DNA from: Microvirga lupini
Lineage (GTDB): Bacteria > Pseudomonadota > Alphaproteobacteria > Rhizobiales > Beijerinckiaceae
Reading direction: 5' to 3'
NCBI RefSeq assembly: GCF_014191055.1
Contig: NZ_JACHWB010000008.1
Span: 62,001-126,000, forward strand
DNA length: 64,000 bases
Shown in pieces: positions 8,742 to 17,030 of the stretch. A program made the position numbers and the translations under genes. Position 1 is the stretch's first letter. Every line of letters begins with the position of its first letter. Under the pieces are notes generated by a model. It was not told the origin of the DNA. It was given only the letters and a program-made list of their open reading frames with translations, and searched no databases.

Positions 8742-10523
8742 ATGGCGTCCAAGAGCATCCTTCGGGGGGATACCCTTCCCTTGATCAGCCGTCTGTGGCG
8801 GGACTGGATGCGTCCGCATCGGAAGACGCTCGCCGTGGTGGTCCTGCTGGTCGCCCTGGTGTCCGGCTCGACCGGCCTCTACCCGGTCCTGATCAAGGCG
8901 GCATTCGACGCTTTCGACGTCAAGGATGCGCAGGCCATCATGCTGGCCCCGCTCTTCGTGATCGCCGTGACCTCCGTGAAGGGCTTTTCGCTGCTGGCGC
9001 TTACCGTTCTGACCAACAAGGTGGTGACCCGGATCGAGGCCGACATGCAGACGGCCCTCTATGGGCACATGATCGATGCCGATATCTCCCAGATCGATCG
9101 CGAGAGCCCGGCGGCCCTCACCCAGCGCTTCACCACGGACTTCTCCTTTATCCGGGAGGCGCTCACCCGCCTCTCTACGGTGTTTCTGCGCGAGTCGACG
9201 ACCCTCATCGCCCTGATCGCCGCCATGCTCTGGATCGATCCGGTCCTGACCATCGTGGCGGCCGTGATCGCGCCCTTCTTCGCATACCCGGTCAGCAAGA
9301 TCGGCCGGAAGCTGCGCCGGGTGGCCGCCTCGACCCAGGAGCAGACCGGCGTCATGGCGAGCCTCATCACCGAGAGCCTTGCCGGCACCCGCATCGCCAA
9401 GACCTATGGGCTCGAGGGCTATCTGAAGGCCAAGGCCGCCAGGACCTTCGACGACGTCCGCGGCCTCAAGATGAAGGCGGCCAATGCCCGCGGACGGATG
9501 GATCCGGTGCTCGAGACGGGCGGCGGCCTCGCCGTGGCGATCGTCCTGATGCTGATCGGTCAGCGCATTCTCTCGGGCGCCAGCTCCGTGGGCGATTTTA
9601 CCGGCTTCGTCAGCGCCCTCGTCATGGCGGCGCATCCGGTCCGGGCGCTCGGCAACCTCAACGCTATCGTCCAGGAGGCCGCGGCCGCCCTGCAGCGCAC
9701 CTTCGACGTGATGGATCAGGCGCCCCGGATCCAGGACAAGCCGGGCGTCGAGCCCCTGCGGCTGACCGGCGGCGAGATCCGGTTTGCGGACCTGTCCTTC
9801 TCCTATGATGGAGAGGCGGCGGCCCTCGACCATGTCGATCTGGTTGCCGAGGCCGGGCAGACGACGGCCCTGGTGGGCCGCTCCGGCTCGGGCAAGTCGA
9901 CGCTCCTGTCCCTCGTGCCGCGCCTGTACGACGCGACGAGAGGCACCGTGCTGATCGACGGGCAGGACGTGCGCGACGTCTCCCTGGCGAGCCTGAGGCA
10001 GGCTGTCGCGGTGGTGAGCCAGGATGTGATCCTCTTCGACGATACGATCCGGGCAAACATCGCCTTCGGACGGCCCGGCGCCTCCGACGAGGAGATCGTG
10101 AACGCCGCCAAGGCGGCGGCGGCCCACGACTTCATCATCCGGATGCCGGAAGGCTACGACACGGTGGTCGGGCCGGGCGGCGGCCGCATGTCGGGCGGTG
10201 AGCGCCAGCGCATCTCGCTCGCCCGCGCCTTCCTGAAGGACGCGCCGATCCTGCTCCTCGACGAGGCGACGAGCGCCCTCGATTCCGAATCGGAGCGGCT
10301 GGTGCAGGATGCCATCCGCAAGCTCATGAAGGGCCGCACCACCCTGGTGATCGCCCACCGCCTCTCGACGGTCCGCAATGCGGAGAAGATCGTCGTGATG
10401 GAAAAGGGCCGGGTTGCGGAAACGGGTACGCACGAGGCTCTCATCGCCAAGGCGGGCGCCTATGCTCGCCTGCACCGCCTGCAGCTGTCCGACGACAGCG
10501 AGCCCAGCCTGGCAATGTCCTAA
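8742..10523 (+). CDS. MsbA-like ABC exporter (fused permease-ATPase)
   Basis: 593 residues: a six-helix transmembrane domain (about 20-330) fused to one nucleotide-binding domain. Walker A is GRSGSGKST, the signature MSGGERQRISLARA, Walker B ILLLDEATSALD, and the switch His is in VIAHRLSTV. Proteins of this type act as homodimers; the closest common role is lipid A-core flipping across the inner membrane (MsbA). The lipid A acylation cluster starts 1 kb downstream, which makes a lipid or LPS substrate a reasonable inference. The start codon ATGGCG at 8742 is preferred over in-frame codons upstream because the homologous part begins there. Confidence 0.9.
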   Translation: MASKSILRGDTLPLISRLWRDWMRPHRKTLAVVVLLVALVSGSTGLYPVLIKAAFDAFDVKDAQAIMLAPLFVIAVTSVKGFSLLALTVLTNKVVTRIEADMQTALYGHMIDADISQIDRESPAALTQRFTTDFSFIREALTRLSTVFLRESTTLIALIAAMLWIDPVLTIVAAVIAPFFAYPVSKIGRKLRRVAASTQEQTGVMASLITESLAGTRIAKTYGLEGYLKAKAARTFDDVRGLKMKAANARGRMDPVLETGGGLAVAIVLMLIGQRILSGASSVGDFTGFVSALVMAAHPVRALGNLNAIVQEAAAALQRTFDVMDQAPRIQDKPGVEPLRLTGGEIRFADLSFSYDGEAAALDHVDLVAEAGQTTALVGRSGSGKSTLLSLVPRLYDATRGTVLIDGQDVRDVSLASLRQAVAVVSQDVILFDDTIRANIAFGRPGASDEEIVNAAKAAAAHDFIIRMPEGYDTVVGPGGGRMSGGERQRISLARAFLKDAPILLLDEATSALDSESERLVQDAIRKLMKGRTTLVIAHRLSTVRNAEKIVVMEKGRVAETGTHEALIAKAGAYARLHRLQLSDDSEPSLAMS

Positions 10524-10538
10524 ACAACCTCCTGCGGC

Positions 10539-11261
10539 CTATTCGCGCCGCAGGATCCTGTCGACGAGCAGATGGGACCAGAAGCCGGGGCGGAAATTGC
10601 GCTCCAGATCGTCCGCGTCGTACTGCGTCTCGATCCAGGTGAGGAACGGGATCCCCTTGGCTTCGCCCTCGCGGCGGTAGAGGTCGAAGAACGCGTCCAG
10701 GATGCCGGTCTTCGAGAACCGGAAATGGCCATAGCGCATGGACAATTGCTGCTGGGCCTCGTCGATGGACTTGCCCTCATAGACGATCAGGTAGAGAGCG
10801 GCCACGAAGCCGGCCCGGTCGGCCCCCGACTTGCAGTGCAGAACCGCCGGGTATTCGATCGTGTCGAAGAAATCCTTGGCACTGAGCAGGGTCTTGCGGT
10901 CCGGGGCGCCCCGGGAACGAACGACGAATTCGACCAGGTTGATGCCGAGGCGGTCGCACATGTCCTTCTGGAGCTGCCACGAGCCGTGCTCCCGGCCGCC
11001 GCGCAGGTTGACGATGGTCCGCACGCCTTCGGCCTTGAGCGCCGCGATCTGATGCGGAGCGGGTTGGGCGGAGCGCCACACTCGCTCGGTGACCCGGTGC
11101 TTGTTCAGGTAGAAGAGGCGAAAGACGCCATGATCGACCAGCAGCATGTTGGTCCAGGCCTGCAGACGGCCGAACGTACCCTCGATCGGCCTATTCCATC
11201 GGGCAATGCGGGCCATGCGTCGCGCGCGGCGGACGGCAGGTCGGCGGAACCTGTTGAGCAC
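10539..11261 (-). CDS. Cysteine-based (dual-specificity/tyrosine) phosphatase
   Basis: 240 residues. The phosphate-binding loop HCKSGADRAG gives the CX5R signature with Cys143 and Arg149, and VWRSAQPAP near residue 62 and GVRTIVNLRG near 79 are typical of DSP-like enzymes. A basic N-terminus is followed by a mildly hydrophobic stretch near residues 38-52, so membrane association is possible. It converges with the MsbA-like gene (15 bases apart) and is divergent from acpXL, 304 bases away. A phospholipid, lipid A or protein substrate are all possible; the position beside lipid A genes hints at an envelope role, which is inference. Confidence 0.88.
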   Translation of the reverse strand: MLNRFRRPAVRRARRMARIARWNRPIEGTFGRLQAWTNMLLVDHGVFRLFYLNKHRVTERVWRSAQPAPHQIAALKAEGVRTIVNLRGGREHGSWQLQKDMCDRLGINLVEFVVRSRGAPDRKTLLSAKDFFDTIEYPAVLHCKSGADRAGFVAALYLIVYEGKSIDEAQQQLSMRYGHFRFSKTGILDAFFDLYRREGEAKGIPFLTWIETQYDADDLERNFRPGFWSHLLVDRILRRE

Positions 11262-11565
11262 GTTGAATCAGCAATCCGTTAAAATGTAAGGTAATTCAGG
11301 TCGAGGTTCAGGGCGGTCCTTATCGACGATGAGTAAGGATTAATCAATCACCCGCTCCTCTGATCATCGCCGCGGGTGAAATTTCCCGAGCTTCACCTTC
11401 AGGGAGCCCACGGGAATGCAACCAATCGGTTGCCGCCCTGCGGCCTGTCGTGTAAGGGGTGCGTTTCGAAACAACCCTCCTTGGCGAAAAGAGCGGCTGG
11501 ATACCGGGCTTCAGGGCTTCCCGGCGCTGTATCGTTGAGACCAATCACTTCAGGAGAGCGGCGTC
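11262..11565. promoter_or_regulatory. Divergent upstream region phosphatase / acpXL
   Basis: 304 bases without a gene between two divergently transcribed genes. It holds one clear inverted repeat, TCACCCGC (11348-11355) and GCGGGTGA (11372-11379), whose 16-base spacer contains the palindrome TGATCA. No U-tract follows, so an operator is likelier than a terminator. I see no confident sigma-70 boxes. Just before acpXL a CAGGAGAGCGGC ribosome-binding site ends about 5 bases from the ATG. Confidence 0.4.
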
Positions 11566-11847
11566 ATGTCGTCCACCTTCGAGACCGTCGCCGGCATCAT
11601 TTCAGAGACCGCCGATATCCCGCGCGAGCAGATCACCCCCGAGAGCCACGCCATCGAGGATCTGGGCATCGACTCGCTCGCCTTCCTCGATATCGCGTTC
11701 GCGATCGACAAGGCCTTCGGGATCAAGCTTCCCCTGGAGCAGTGGACCCAGGAAGTGAACGAGGGCAAGGCTCCGGCCGAGGAGTACTTCGTCCTGAAGA
11801 ACCTCGTGGCGCGCATCGACGCGCTGGTGGCCGCCAAGCAGGCTTAA
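11566..11847 (+). CDS. acpXL: AcpXL, acyl carrier protein for very-long-chain fatty acids
   Basis: 93 residues. The phosphopantetheine site is [14 protein letters not shown] with Ser37, and the sequence around it ([21 protein letters not shown]) is typical of the rhizobial AcpXL rather than the housekeeping ACP. AcpXL carries the C26-C28 hydroxy acyl chain that LpxXL attaches to lipid A. It opens the cluster acpXL-fabZXL-fabF2XL-fabF1XL-ketoreductase-adh2XL-lpxXL, all on the plus strand. A gap of 128 bases separates it from fabZXL. Confidence 0.95.
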   Translation: MSSTFETVAGIISETADIPREQITPESHAIEDLGIDSLAFLDIAFAIDKAFGIKLPLEQWTQEVNEGKAPAEEYFVLKNLVARIDALVAAKQA

Positions 11848-11975
11848 AAGACAAGACAACTATCCCGGCGGGCCGGCCGATTGAAGCCGGTCCGAAGAGG
11901 CGATCCATCAAGCGCCCCGCCTCATGGATTCTCTTCCCATTGAACTTGCCGGGAGCAAGAGGGTAAGAGAGCCGG

Positions 11976-12437
11976 ATGCGCCTCGAATATTTTGAAATGA
12001 TCGACCGGGTGACGAGCCTCGACCGCGAGACCAAGCGGATCGAGGTGACCTCCGTGGTCCCGCAGGAAAGCCCGGTTTTCGAAGGGCATTTCCCCGGCCA
12101 CCCTCTCGTGCCCGGCGTTCTCCTCACCGAAACCATGGCCCAGGCCTCCGGCTATCTCGTGCTGGGCCTCATGGGCTTCACCCACATGCCGTTCCTCATG
12201 GGAGTCGACAAGGCGCGCTTTCGCACCTTCGTCGGACCGGGTACGGTGCTCACCGTCACGGCGCAGCTGGAGCACGAAGGCTCGGGCTATGCGGTGACGA
12301 AGGCCAGGATCACGGCCGAGGGCAAACCGATCTGCGACGCGGAGCTGCGTTTCCGGATCATGCCCTTTCCTGACGGCATGGACGGTCTGATGCGCGCTCA
12401 AGCCAAGCGCATCGGCCTCCTGGAGGAGAGTGTCTGA
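11976..12437 (+). CDS. fabZXL: FabZ-type 3-hydroxyacyl-ACP dehydratase of the VLCFA cluster
   Basis: 153 residues with the hot-dog dehydratase motif FEGHFPGHPLVPGVLL (catalytic His38) and the catalytic Glu52 in LTETMAQASGY. It should dehydrate 3-hydroxyacyl-AcpXL during chain elongation beyond C18. Its TGA overlaps the ATG of fabF2XL by one base, so the two are translationally coupled. Dedicated copies like this are distinct from the housekeeping fabZ beside lpxA. Confidence 0.94.
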   Translation: MRLEYFEMIDRVTSLDRETKRIEVTSVVPQESPVFEGHFPGHPLVPGVLLTETMAQASGYLVLGLMGFTHMPFLMGVDKARFRTFVGPGTVLTVTAQLEHEGSGYAVTKARITAEGKPICDAELRFRIMPFPDGMDGLMRAQAKRIGLLEESV

Positions 12438-13555
12438 TGCGGGATGTCGTCATTACGGGAGTGGGCCTCGTCTCCTCGGCCGGAGAAGGCCTGGAGGCGC
12501 ATCTGACGGCGCTTGCCGGCGGCGCTCCGAACACGGATGCGACCAGTTTCGAGCCTTTCCCGGTGCACCCGGCGGTAACCCTCGAATGGGACCGGCAGAT
12601 CCCCAAAAAATCCGACCAGCGCCAGATGGAGCCGTGGCAGAAGCTCGGCTGCTATGCGGCTGGCCTCGCCCTCGACGCCGCCGGCGCCAAGGAGGATGCG
12701 GCCTTGAAGAGCCGCATGCAGCTCATCGTCTCGGCCGGCGGCGGCGAGCGCGATTACGCCGTCGACGGGCAGATCCTGACCGGATTGCGGAAGGCCGACA
12801 ATCCCGGCGTCTTCCTCAACGAGCGCCTGATGGGCGACCTGCGCCCGACGCTGTTTCTCGCGCAGCTCTCGAACCTCTTGGCCGGCAACATCTCCATCGT
12901 CCATGGAGTCACGGGCGCCTCCCGCACCTTCATGGGCGAGGAATCGAGTGGCGTCGATGCCATCCGCATCGCCCGCGAGCGCATCGCCTCGGGCCAGGAC
13001 GACATCTTCCTCGTCGGCGGCTCGTACAATGCCGAGCGCCCCGACGTGCTCCTCATCTACGAGATGGGCGGTTTCCTCTGGAAGAAGCCTTACGCGTCCG
13101 TCTGGGAGCGTTCCGCGGAGGGCGGCATGATCCTCGGATCGGGCGGCTGCTTCCTGGTGCTCGAATCCCGCGAGCACGCCGCCGCGCGCGGCGCAAAGCC
13201 CCTTGCGGTGATCGCGGGCGTCGCCTCCGACCGCAGCCGCCGTAAGCCGGGCAGCGTCGAGGGCGCGCTTCATGGCCTTTCGCAGCAGCTTGGAGCCAAG
13301 CCCGATCTGGTGCTGTCCGGCGCCACGGGCATCAAGGGCATCACGGACGAAGAGCAGGCCGCCCTCAAGGACATCGCGCCGGGCGCGGCCGTCCATGCAA
13401 CCGGCGATCTCGTCGGCCACACCATGGAGGCCCAGGCGCCCATCGGCGTCGCCCTGGCCGCGGGCCTGATCGCGGGGGGCAAGGCCGGTGAAGTGCTCGT
13501 CACCTCCATCGGACATTGGCGCGGCGAAGGCGCCATCCGGCTCACCAAGGCTTGA
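12437..13555 (+). CDS. fabF2XL: Ketosynthase-fold protein lacking the catalytic Cys (FabF2XL)
   Basis: 372 residues with the thiolase/ketosynthase fold: MRDVVITGVGLVSSAGEG at the start and VGHTMEAQAPIGVALA near 326. At the nucleophile elbow, HGVTGASRTFMGEESSG, the position of the active-site Cys appears to be Met166, judged by aligning the preceding HGV with the HGV of E. coli FabB. The first catalytic His region (HGTxTxxND in active enzymes) reads GATGIKGITDEE; only the second His (His328) remains. The gene is full length, without frameshift, and is coupled on both sides, so decay is unlikely. By analogy with type II polyketide KS-beta subunits it could be a chain-length-setting partner of FabF1XL. 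That role is inference. Confidence 0.9.
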   Translation: MRDVVITGVGLVSSAGEGLEAHLTALAGGAPNTDATSFEPFPVHPAVTLEWDRQIPKKSDQRQMEPWQKLGCYAAGLALDAAGAKEDAALKSRMQLIVSAGGGERDYAVDGQILTGLRKADNPGVFLNERLMGDLRPTLFLAQLSNLLAGNISIVHGVTGASRTFMGEESSGVDAIRIARERIASGQDDIFLVGGSYNAERPDVLLIYEMGGFLWKKPYASVWERSAEGGMILGSGGCFLVLESREHAAARGAKPLAVIAGVASDRSRRKPGSVEGALHGLSQQLGAKPDLVLSGATGIKGITDEEQAALKDIAPGAAVHATGDLVGHTMEAQAPIGVALAAGLIAGGKAGEVLVTSIGHWRGEGAIRLTKA

Positions 13556-13565
13556 GGAGAAGGCT

Positions 13566-14846
13566 ATGGCGCTTCGCGACACGAAAGGCCGCCCGCTCGT
13601 TGCCGTCACCGGCATGGGCGTGGTCACGTCCCTCGGCCAGGGCAAGGACGACACCTGGGCCGCTCTGACGGCTGGCCAGTCCGGCATTCACCGCATCGAG
13701 CGCTTCCCCACCGAGGGCCTGCGCACCACGATTGCCGGCACCATCGACTCGGTCGATGTGGAGCCCTTCTGCGCCCCCATGCTGTCCGAACGGCTCGCCA
13801 TGCTGGCGGCCGAGGAGGCGGTAGGGCAGTCGGGGCTGGCCTCCAGCGACTTCCCGGGTGCCCTCTTCATCGCCGTGCCGCCGGTCGAGATGGAATGGCC
13901 GCAGCGCGAAGCGCTCGCCAAGGCCTCGGGTCAGGAGGGTGATGTCACCTACAAGGACCTGCTGAAGGCAGCGGCCTCAGGCGAGTTCAAATCCTGGCAC
14001 GACCTGTTCATCTTCGGCACGGTGGCCGACCGGGTCGCCGACCGCTTCGGCACCAGGGGCTCGCCGATCTCGCTCTCGACCGCCTGCTCGTCCGGCGCCA
14101 CGGCGATCCAGCTCGGCGTCGAGGCGATCCGCCGGGGCGAGACGGATGCGGCTTTGTGCATCGGCACCGACGGCTCCGTGAATCCGGAATCGCTGATCCG
14201 CTTCTCCCTGCTGTCGGCGCTCTCGACCCAGAACGAGAACCCCGAGGGCGCGTCAAAGCCCTTCTCCAAGAACCGCGACGGCTTCGTCATGGGCGAGGGC
14301 GGAGCGGCCCTCGTGCTGGAGAACGCGGAATCCGCCAGGGCGCGCGGCGCCAAGATTCTCGGCTACGTGCTCGGCTGCGGCGAGAAAGGCGACGGCTTCC
14401 ACCGCACCCGCTCCTCGCCGGACGGCATGCCGGCCATCACGGCGATCCGCGAAGCCCTGGCCGATGCGGGCCTCGCGCCGGATAACATCGACTATATCAA
14501 CGCCCACGGCACCTCGACGCCGGAGAACGACAAGATGGAGGCCATGAGCTGCACCGCCGTGTTCGGCGAGCGCATGGCGAGCGTTCCGATCTCCTCCAAC
14601 AAGTCGATGATCGGACACACGCTCACCGCCGCCGGCGCGGTCGAGGCGGTGATGTCGCTCATGACCATCGGCACCGGCCGCATCGCGCCGACGATCAACT
14701 ATCAGGTGCCGGATCCGGCGATTCCCCTCGACGTGGTGCCCAACGTCGCCCGCGACGCCAGCGTGTCCTACGTGCTCTCCAATTCCTTCGGCTTCGGCGG
14801 CCAGAACACCTGCCTCGTCTTCGGGGCCGAGCCGAAAGGGGCTTGA
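13566..14846 (+). CDS. fabF1XL: Beta-ketoacyl-ACP synthase II (FabF1XL)
   Basis: 426 residues with the full catalytic triad of elongating ketosynthases: Cys174 in SLSTACSSGATAI, His314 in INAHGTSTPEND and His351 in SMIGHTLTAAGAVEA, plus the C-terminal NSFGFGGQN. It condenses malonyl-ACP with acyl-AcpXL in the cytoplasm. The ATG follows GGAGAAGG, 10 bases after fabF2XL ends. Together with the Cys-lacking neighbour it could form an alpha/beta heterodimer; the sequence shows only adjacency and complementary active sites. Confidence 0.94.
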   Translation: MALRDTKGRPLVAVTGMGVVTSLGQGKDDTWAALTAGQSGIHRIERFPTEGLRTTIAGTIDSVDVEPFCAPMLSERLAMLAAEEAVGQSGLASSDFPGALFIAVPPVEMEWPQREALAKASGQEGDVTYKDLLKAAASGEFKSWHDLFIFGTVADRVADRFGTRGSPISLSTACSSGATAIQLGVEAIRRGETDAALCIGTDGSVNPESLIRFSLLSALSTQNENPEGASKPFSKNRDGFVMGEGGAALVLENAESARARGAKILGYVLGCGEKGDGFHRTRSSPDGMPAITAIREALADAGLAPDNIDYINAHGTSTPENDKMEAMSCTAVFGERMASVPISSNKSMIGHTLTAAGAVEAVMSLMTIGTGRIAPTINYQVPDPAIPLDVVPNVARDASVSYVLSNSFGFGGQNTCLVFGAEPKGA

Positions 14847-14850
14847 GATC

Positions 14851-15597
14851 ATGACACGGGTTCTGGTGACGGGCGGGGGCAAGGGCGTTGGCGCTGCCAT
14901 CGTGCGGGCGCTCGTGGCCGCCGGCCACGACGTCGACTTCACCTACCGCTCATCCGGCGATGCCGCGAAAGCATTGGCCGACGATCTGATGCAGGCCAAT
15001 CCCGCCCGCACCATCAAGGCCCATGAGGTCGATCTCGCCGACAAGGCCGCCCTCGAGGCCTTCTGCGAGATGCTGGAGGGCGATAGCTTCTTCGGGCTCA
15101 TCCACAATGCCGGCCAGCCCTACGATGCGCTCGCCGCCATGATGCAGCAGGACAAGGCCGAAGCCGCCATGCAGGTGAACTTCTGGTCGCTCACCCGCAT
15201 CGCCAAGGCGCTCATGCGCGGCATGATCCGCGCCAAGCAGGGCCGCATCGTCGCCATCGGGTCGGTGGCGGCGCTCCAGGGCAATCCCGGCAATGCGGCC
15301 TATGCGGCCTCGAAAGGCGCGCTGATCTCCTACTGCCGCACGCTCTCGGTCGAGACCGCCAAGCGCGGCGTCACCGTCAACGTGATCGCCCCGGGCTTCA
15401 TCGATACGGACATGATGGCCCCTTACGCGGCCTATCGCGACAACATGGAAAAGCAGATCCCAGCCGGGCGGTTCGCCAAGCCGGAGGAGATTGCGGGCCT
15501 CGCGGCCTTCCTGATGAGCGAGCCCGCCGCCTACATCACCGGCGCGGTGCTGCCCATCGACGGCGGGCTGACGTCCATGCTGGGCGTGCATCGGTAA
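14851..15597 (+). CDS. SDR-family 3-oxoacyl-ACP reductase of the VLCFA cluster
   Basis: 248 residues, classical short-chain dehydrogenase: cofactor loop TGGGKGVGAA near residue 7, HNAG near 83, catalytic Ser in AIGSVAA and YAASKGA (Tyr-x3-Lys) near 150-155, and the closing TGAVLPIDGGL. The sequence fits a FabG-type ketoreductase using NAD(P)H. It starts 4 bases after fabF1XL, so it is part of the same transcript. Its presence supplies the ketoreduction step inside the cluster. As I recall, the six-gene Rhizobium arrangement lacks this gene, so it may mark a lineage variant. Confidence 0.9.
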   Translation: MTRVLVTGGGKGVGAAIVRALVAAGHDVDFTYRSSGDAAKALADDLMQANPARTIKAHEVDLADKAALEAFCEMLEGDSFFGLIHNAGQPYDALAAMMQQDKAEAAMQVNFWSLTRIAKALMRGMIRAKQGRIVAIGSVAALQGNPGNAAYAASKGALISYCRTLSVETAKRGVTVNVIAPGFIDTDMMAPYAAYRDNMEKQIPAGRFAKPEEIAGLAAFLMSEPAAYITGAVLPIDGGLTSMLGVHR

Positions 15598-15603
15598 AAA
15601 CAG

Positions 15604-15704
15604 TGTCTTCCCGGGGCTGCAGAGCAGAACCCGGGATCGCACGACGAGAATAGCGCCTTGCTCTGATGGCGATCCCGGATCGCCTGCGGCGTCCGGGATG
15701 ACGC
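15604..15704. repeat. Dispersed palindromic repeat (CCCGG/CCGGGATGAC type)
   Basis: Starts TCTTCCCGGGGCTGC and ends GTCCGGGATGACGCG, with an internal GGCGATCCCGGATCGCC palindrome. It resembles the family C and D elements elsewhere in the window but is not an obvious copy of either. It lies immediately after the ketoreductase stop codon. Confidence 0.6.
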
Positions 15705-15770
15705 GCGATGTCGGCAGGAAACTTGCCATACGCTCTCGCGCCCTTTAAGCCGCCGCAAACAATTTCTCCG

Positions 15771-15853
15771 CGTCATGGCCGGGCTTGTCCCGGCCATCCA
15801 CGTCTTCCAGCAAGGTTAAGACATGGGTCCCCAGAACAAGTCCGGGGATGACG
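15771..15853. repeat. Dispersed palindromic repeat, family D, copy 1
   Basis: Begins GTCATGGCCGGGCTTGTCCC and ends CAAGTCCGGGGATGAC; the other near-complete copy (60661-60750) has the same ends in the opposite orientation. The element ends about 20 bases before the adh2XL start codon, so it separates the ketoreductase from adh2XL and could affect co-transcription. Confidence 0.8.
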
Positions 15854-15873
15854 ATGAACAGGATCATTCTTTC

Positions 15874-16896
15874 ATGCGCTCCCTCCAGCTCTTCGGCGAC
15901 CGTGACCTTCGCATCACCGAGATCGACGCCCCGTCGCCGCCCGGTCCGGGCGAGGTGCAGGTGCGGGTCAAGGCGCTGGCGCTGAACTTCCTCGATGTCT
16001 GGGGCTTTCGCGGCATGGCGTTCGCCAAGCGAAAGATGCCCCAGGCCGTGGGCGTCGAGGCTTCGGGCGAGATCGCCGCGGTGGGCGAGGGCGTGACCCG
16101 GTTCAAGGCGGGCGACCCAGTCACCATGTACGGGGCCGAGACCTGCGGCCATTGTGCGGCCTGCCGCAAAGGCTGGGACAATCTGTGCGAGAATGTCGCC
16201 GGCATCATGGGCTTCCATATCGACGGCTTCGCCCGCGAGCTGATCAACCGGCCGGAGCGGCTCGTGATCCCGGTCCCCAAGGGCGTCAGCTTCGAGCAGG
16301 CGGCCTGCGCGCCCATCGGCTTCGGCACCGTGCAGCATATGCTGTTCGACAACGCCAAGCTCGAGCCCGGCGAGTCGATCCTGGTCCATGCGGGCGGGTC
16401 CGGCATCGGCACGGCGGCGATCAAGATGGCCAAGGCCATCGGCTGCACGGTCTATACGACCGTGGGCGACGACGAGAAGGGCGAGAAGGCGAAGGCCTTG
16501 GGCGCCGATCACGTGATCAACTACCGCACCGAGCGCTTCGAGGGCGAGGTGCGCAGGCTGACCAAGCGCAAGGGCGTCGACGTGGTGTTCGAGCATGTGG
16601 GCGCGGAAACCTGGAACGGCTCGCTCCTGTGCCTCAAGCGGGGCGGCCGTCTCGTCACCTGCGGGTCGACTTCGGGCGTGTCCGCCACCATGAACCTGAT
16701 GCAGCTCTTCCAGCAGCAATACCGGATTTTTGGGTCCTTCGGCTGCCGGATCGAGAACATCAGCCAGTCCCTGGACAAGATGGCTCAGGGCATGACGCCG
16801 GTGATCGACGCCGTCTTCCCCCTCGACGAGTTCCAACAGGGGCTTGAGCGGCTCGAGGGCAGAAAGGTTTTCGGCAAGGTGATCGTGACGTTCTGA
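15874..16896 (+). CDS. adh2XL: Medium-chain dehydrogenase/reductase of the VLCFA cluster (Adh2XL)
   Basis: 340 residues. The N-terminal GroES-like domain keeps the four-Cys structural zinc lobe (ETCGHCAACRKGWDNLC, near 89-105). The catalytic-zinc Cys expected near residue 40 is missing (ALNFLDVWGFRG), so it resembles quinone-oxidoreductase or enoyl-reductase-type MDRs. The Rossmann loop is HAGGSGIGTAAI near 170. In this cluster a missing step is enoyl-ACP reduction, which such an enzyme could provide; this is inference. The ATG at 15874 is chosen because residues upstream in frame are encoded by a dispersed repeat. Confidence 0.88.
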   Translation: MRSLQLFGDRDLRITEIDAPSPPGPGEVQVRVKALALNFLDVWGFRGMAFAKRKMPQAVGVEASGEIAAVGEGVTRFKAGDPVTMYGAETCGHCAACRKGWDNLCENVAGIMGFHIDGFARELINRPERLVIPVPKGVSFEQAACAPIGFGTVQHMLFDNAKLEPGESILVHAGGSGIGTAAIKMAKAIGCTVYTTVGDDEKGEKAKALGADHVINYRTERFEGEVRRLTKRKGVDVVFEHVGAETWNGSLLCLKRGGRLVTCGSTSGVSATMNLMQLFQQQYRIFGSFGCRIENISQSLDKMAQGMTPVIDAVFPLDEFQQGLERLEGRKVFGKVIVTF

Positions 16897-16954
16897 CCCG
16901 CCATAAGGCCTTTAGAACAATTCGCCGCGACCCCAGATCTTGACGAAACGGGCT

Positions 16955-16986
16955 CCCCGCGAAAAAGACGCGGGGCCTTTTCTTTT
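16955..16986 (+). terminator. Intrinsic terminator between adh2XL and lpxXL
   Basis: Stem CCCCGC / GCGGGG with a nine-base A-rich loop, followed by CCTTTTCTTTT. It ends 44 bases before the lpxXL start codon, so lpxXL needs read-through or its own promoter. Confidence 0.75.
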
Positions 16987-17030
16987 CAGCCGGCCTTTAA
17001 GCCAGCTCCCCATCGCAGGACAGATACCAC

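Noticed and set aside
11262-11565. A 66-codon minus-strand frame in the phosphatase/acpXL gap
   Set aside because: No ribosome-binding site, no recognisable motif and composition typical of non-coding sequence.
12437-13555. fabF2XL as a decayed pseudogene
   Set aside because: Full-length frame, coupled start, no frameshift or internal stop, and the fold-defining segments are intact. Loss of only the catalytic residues points to a changed role.
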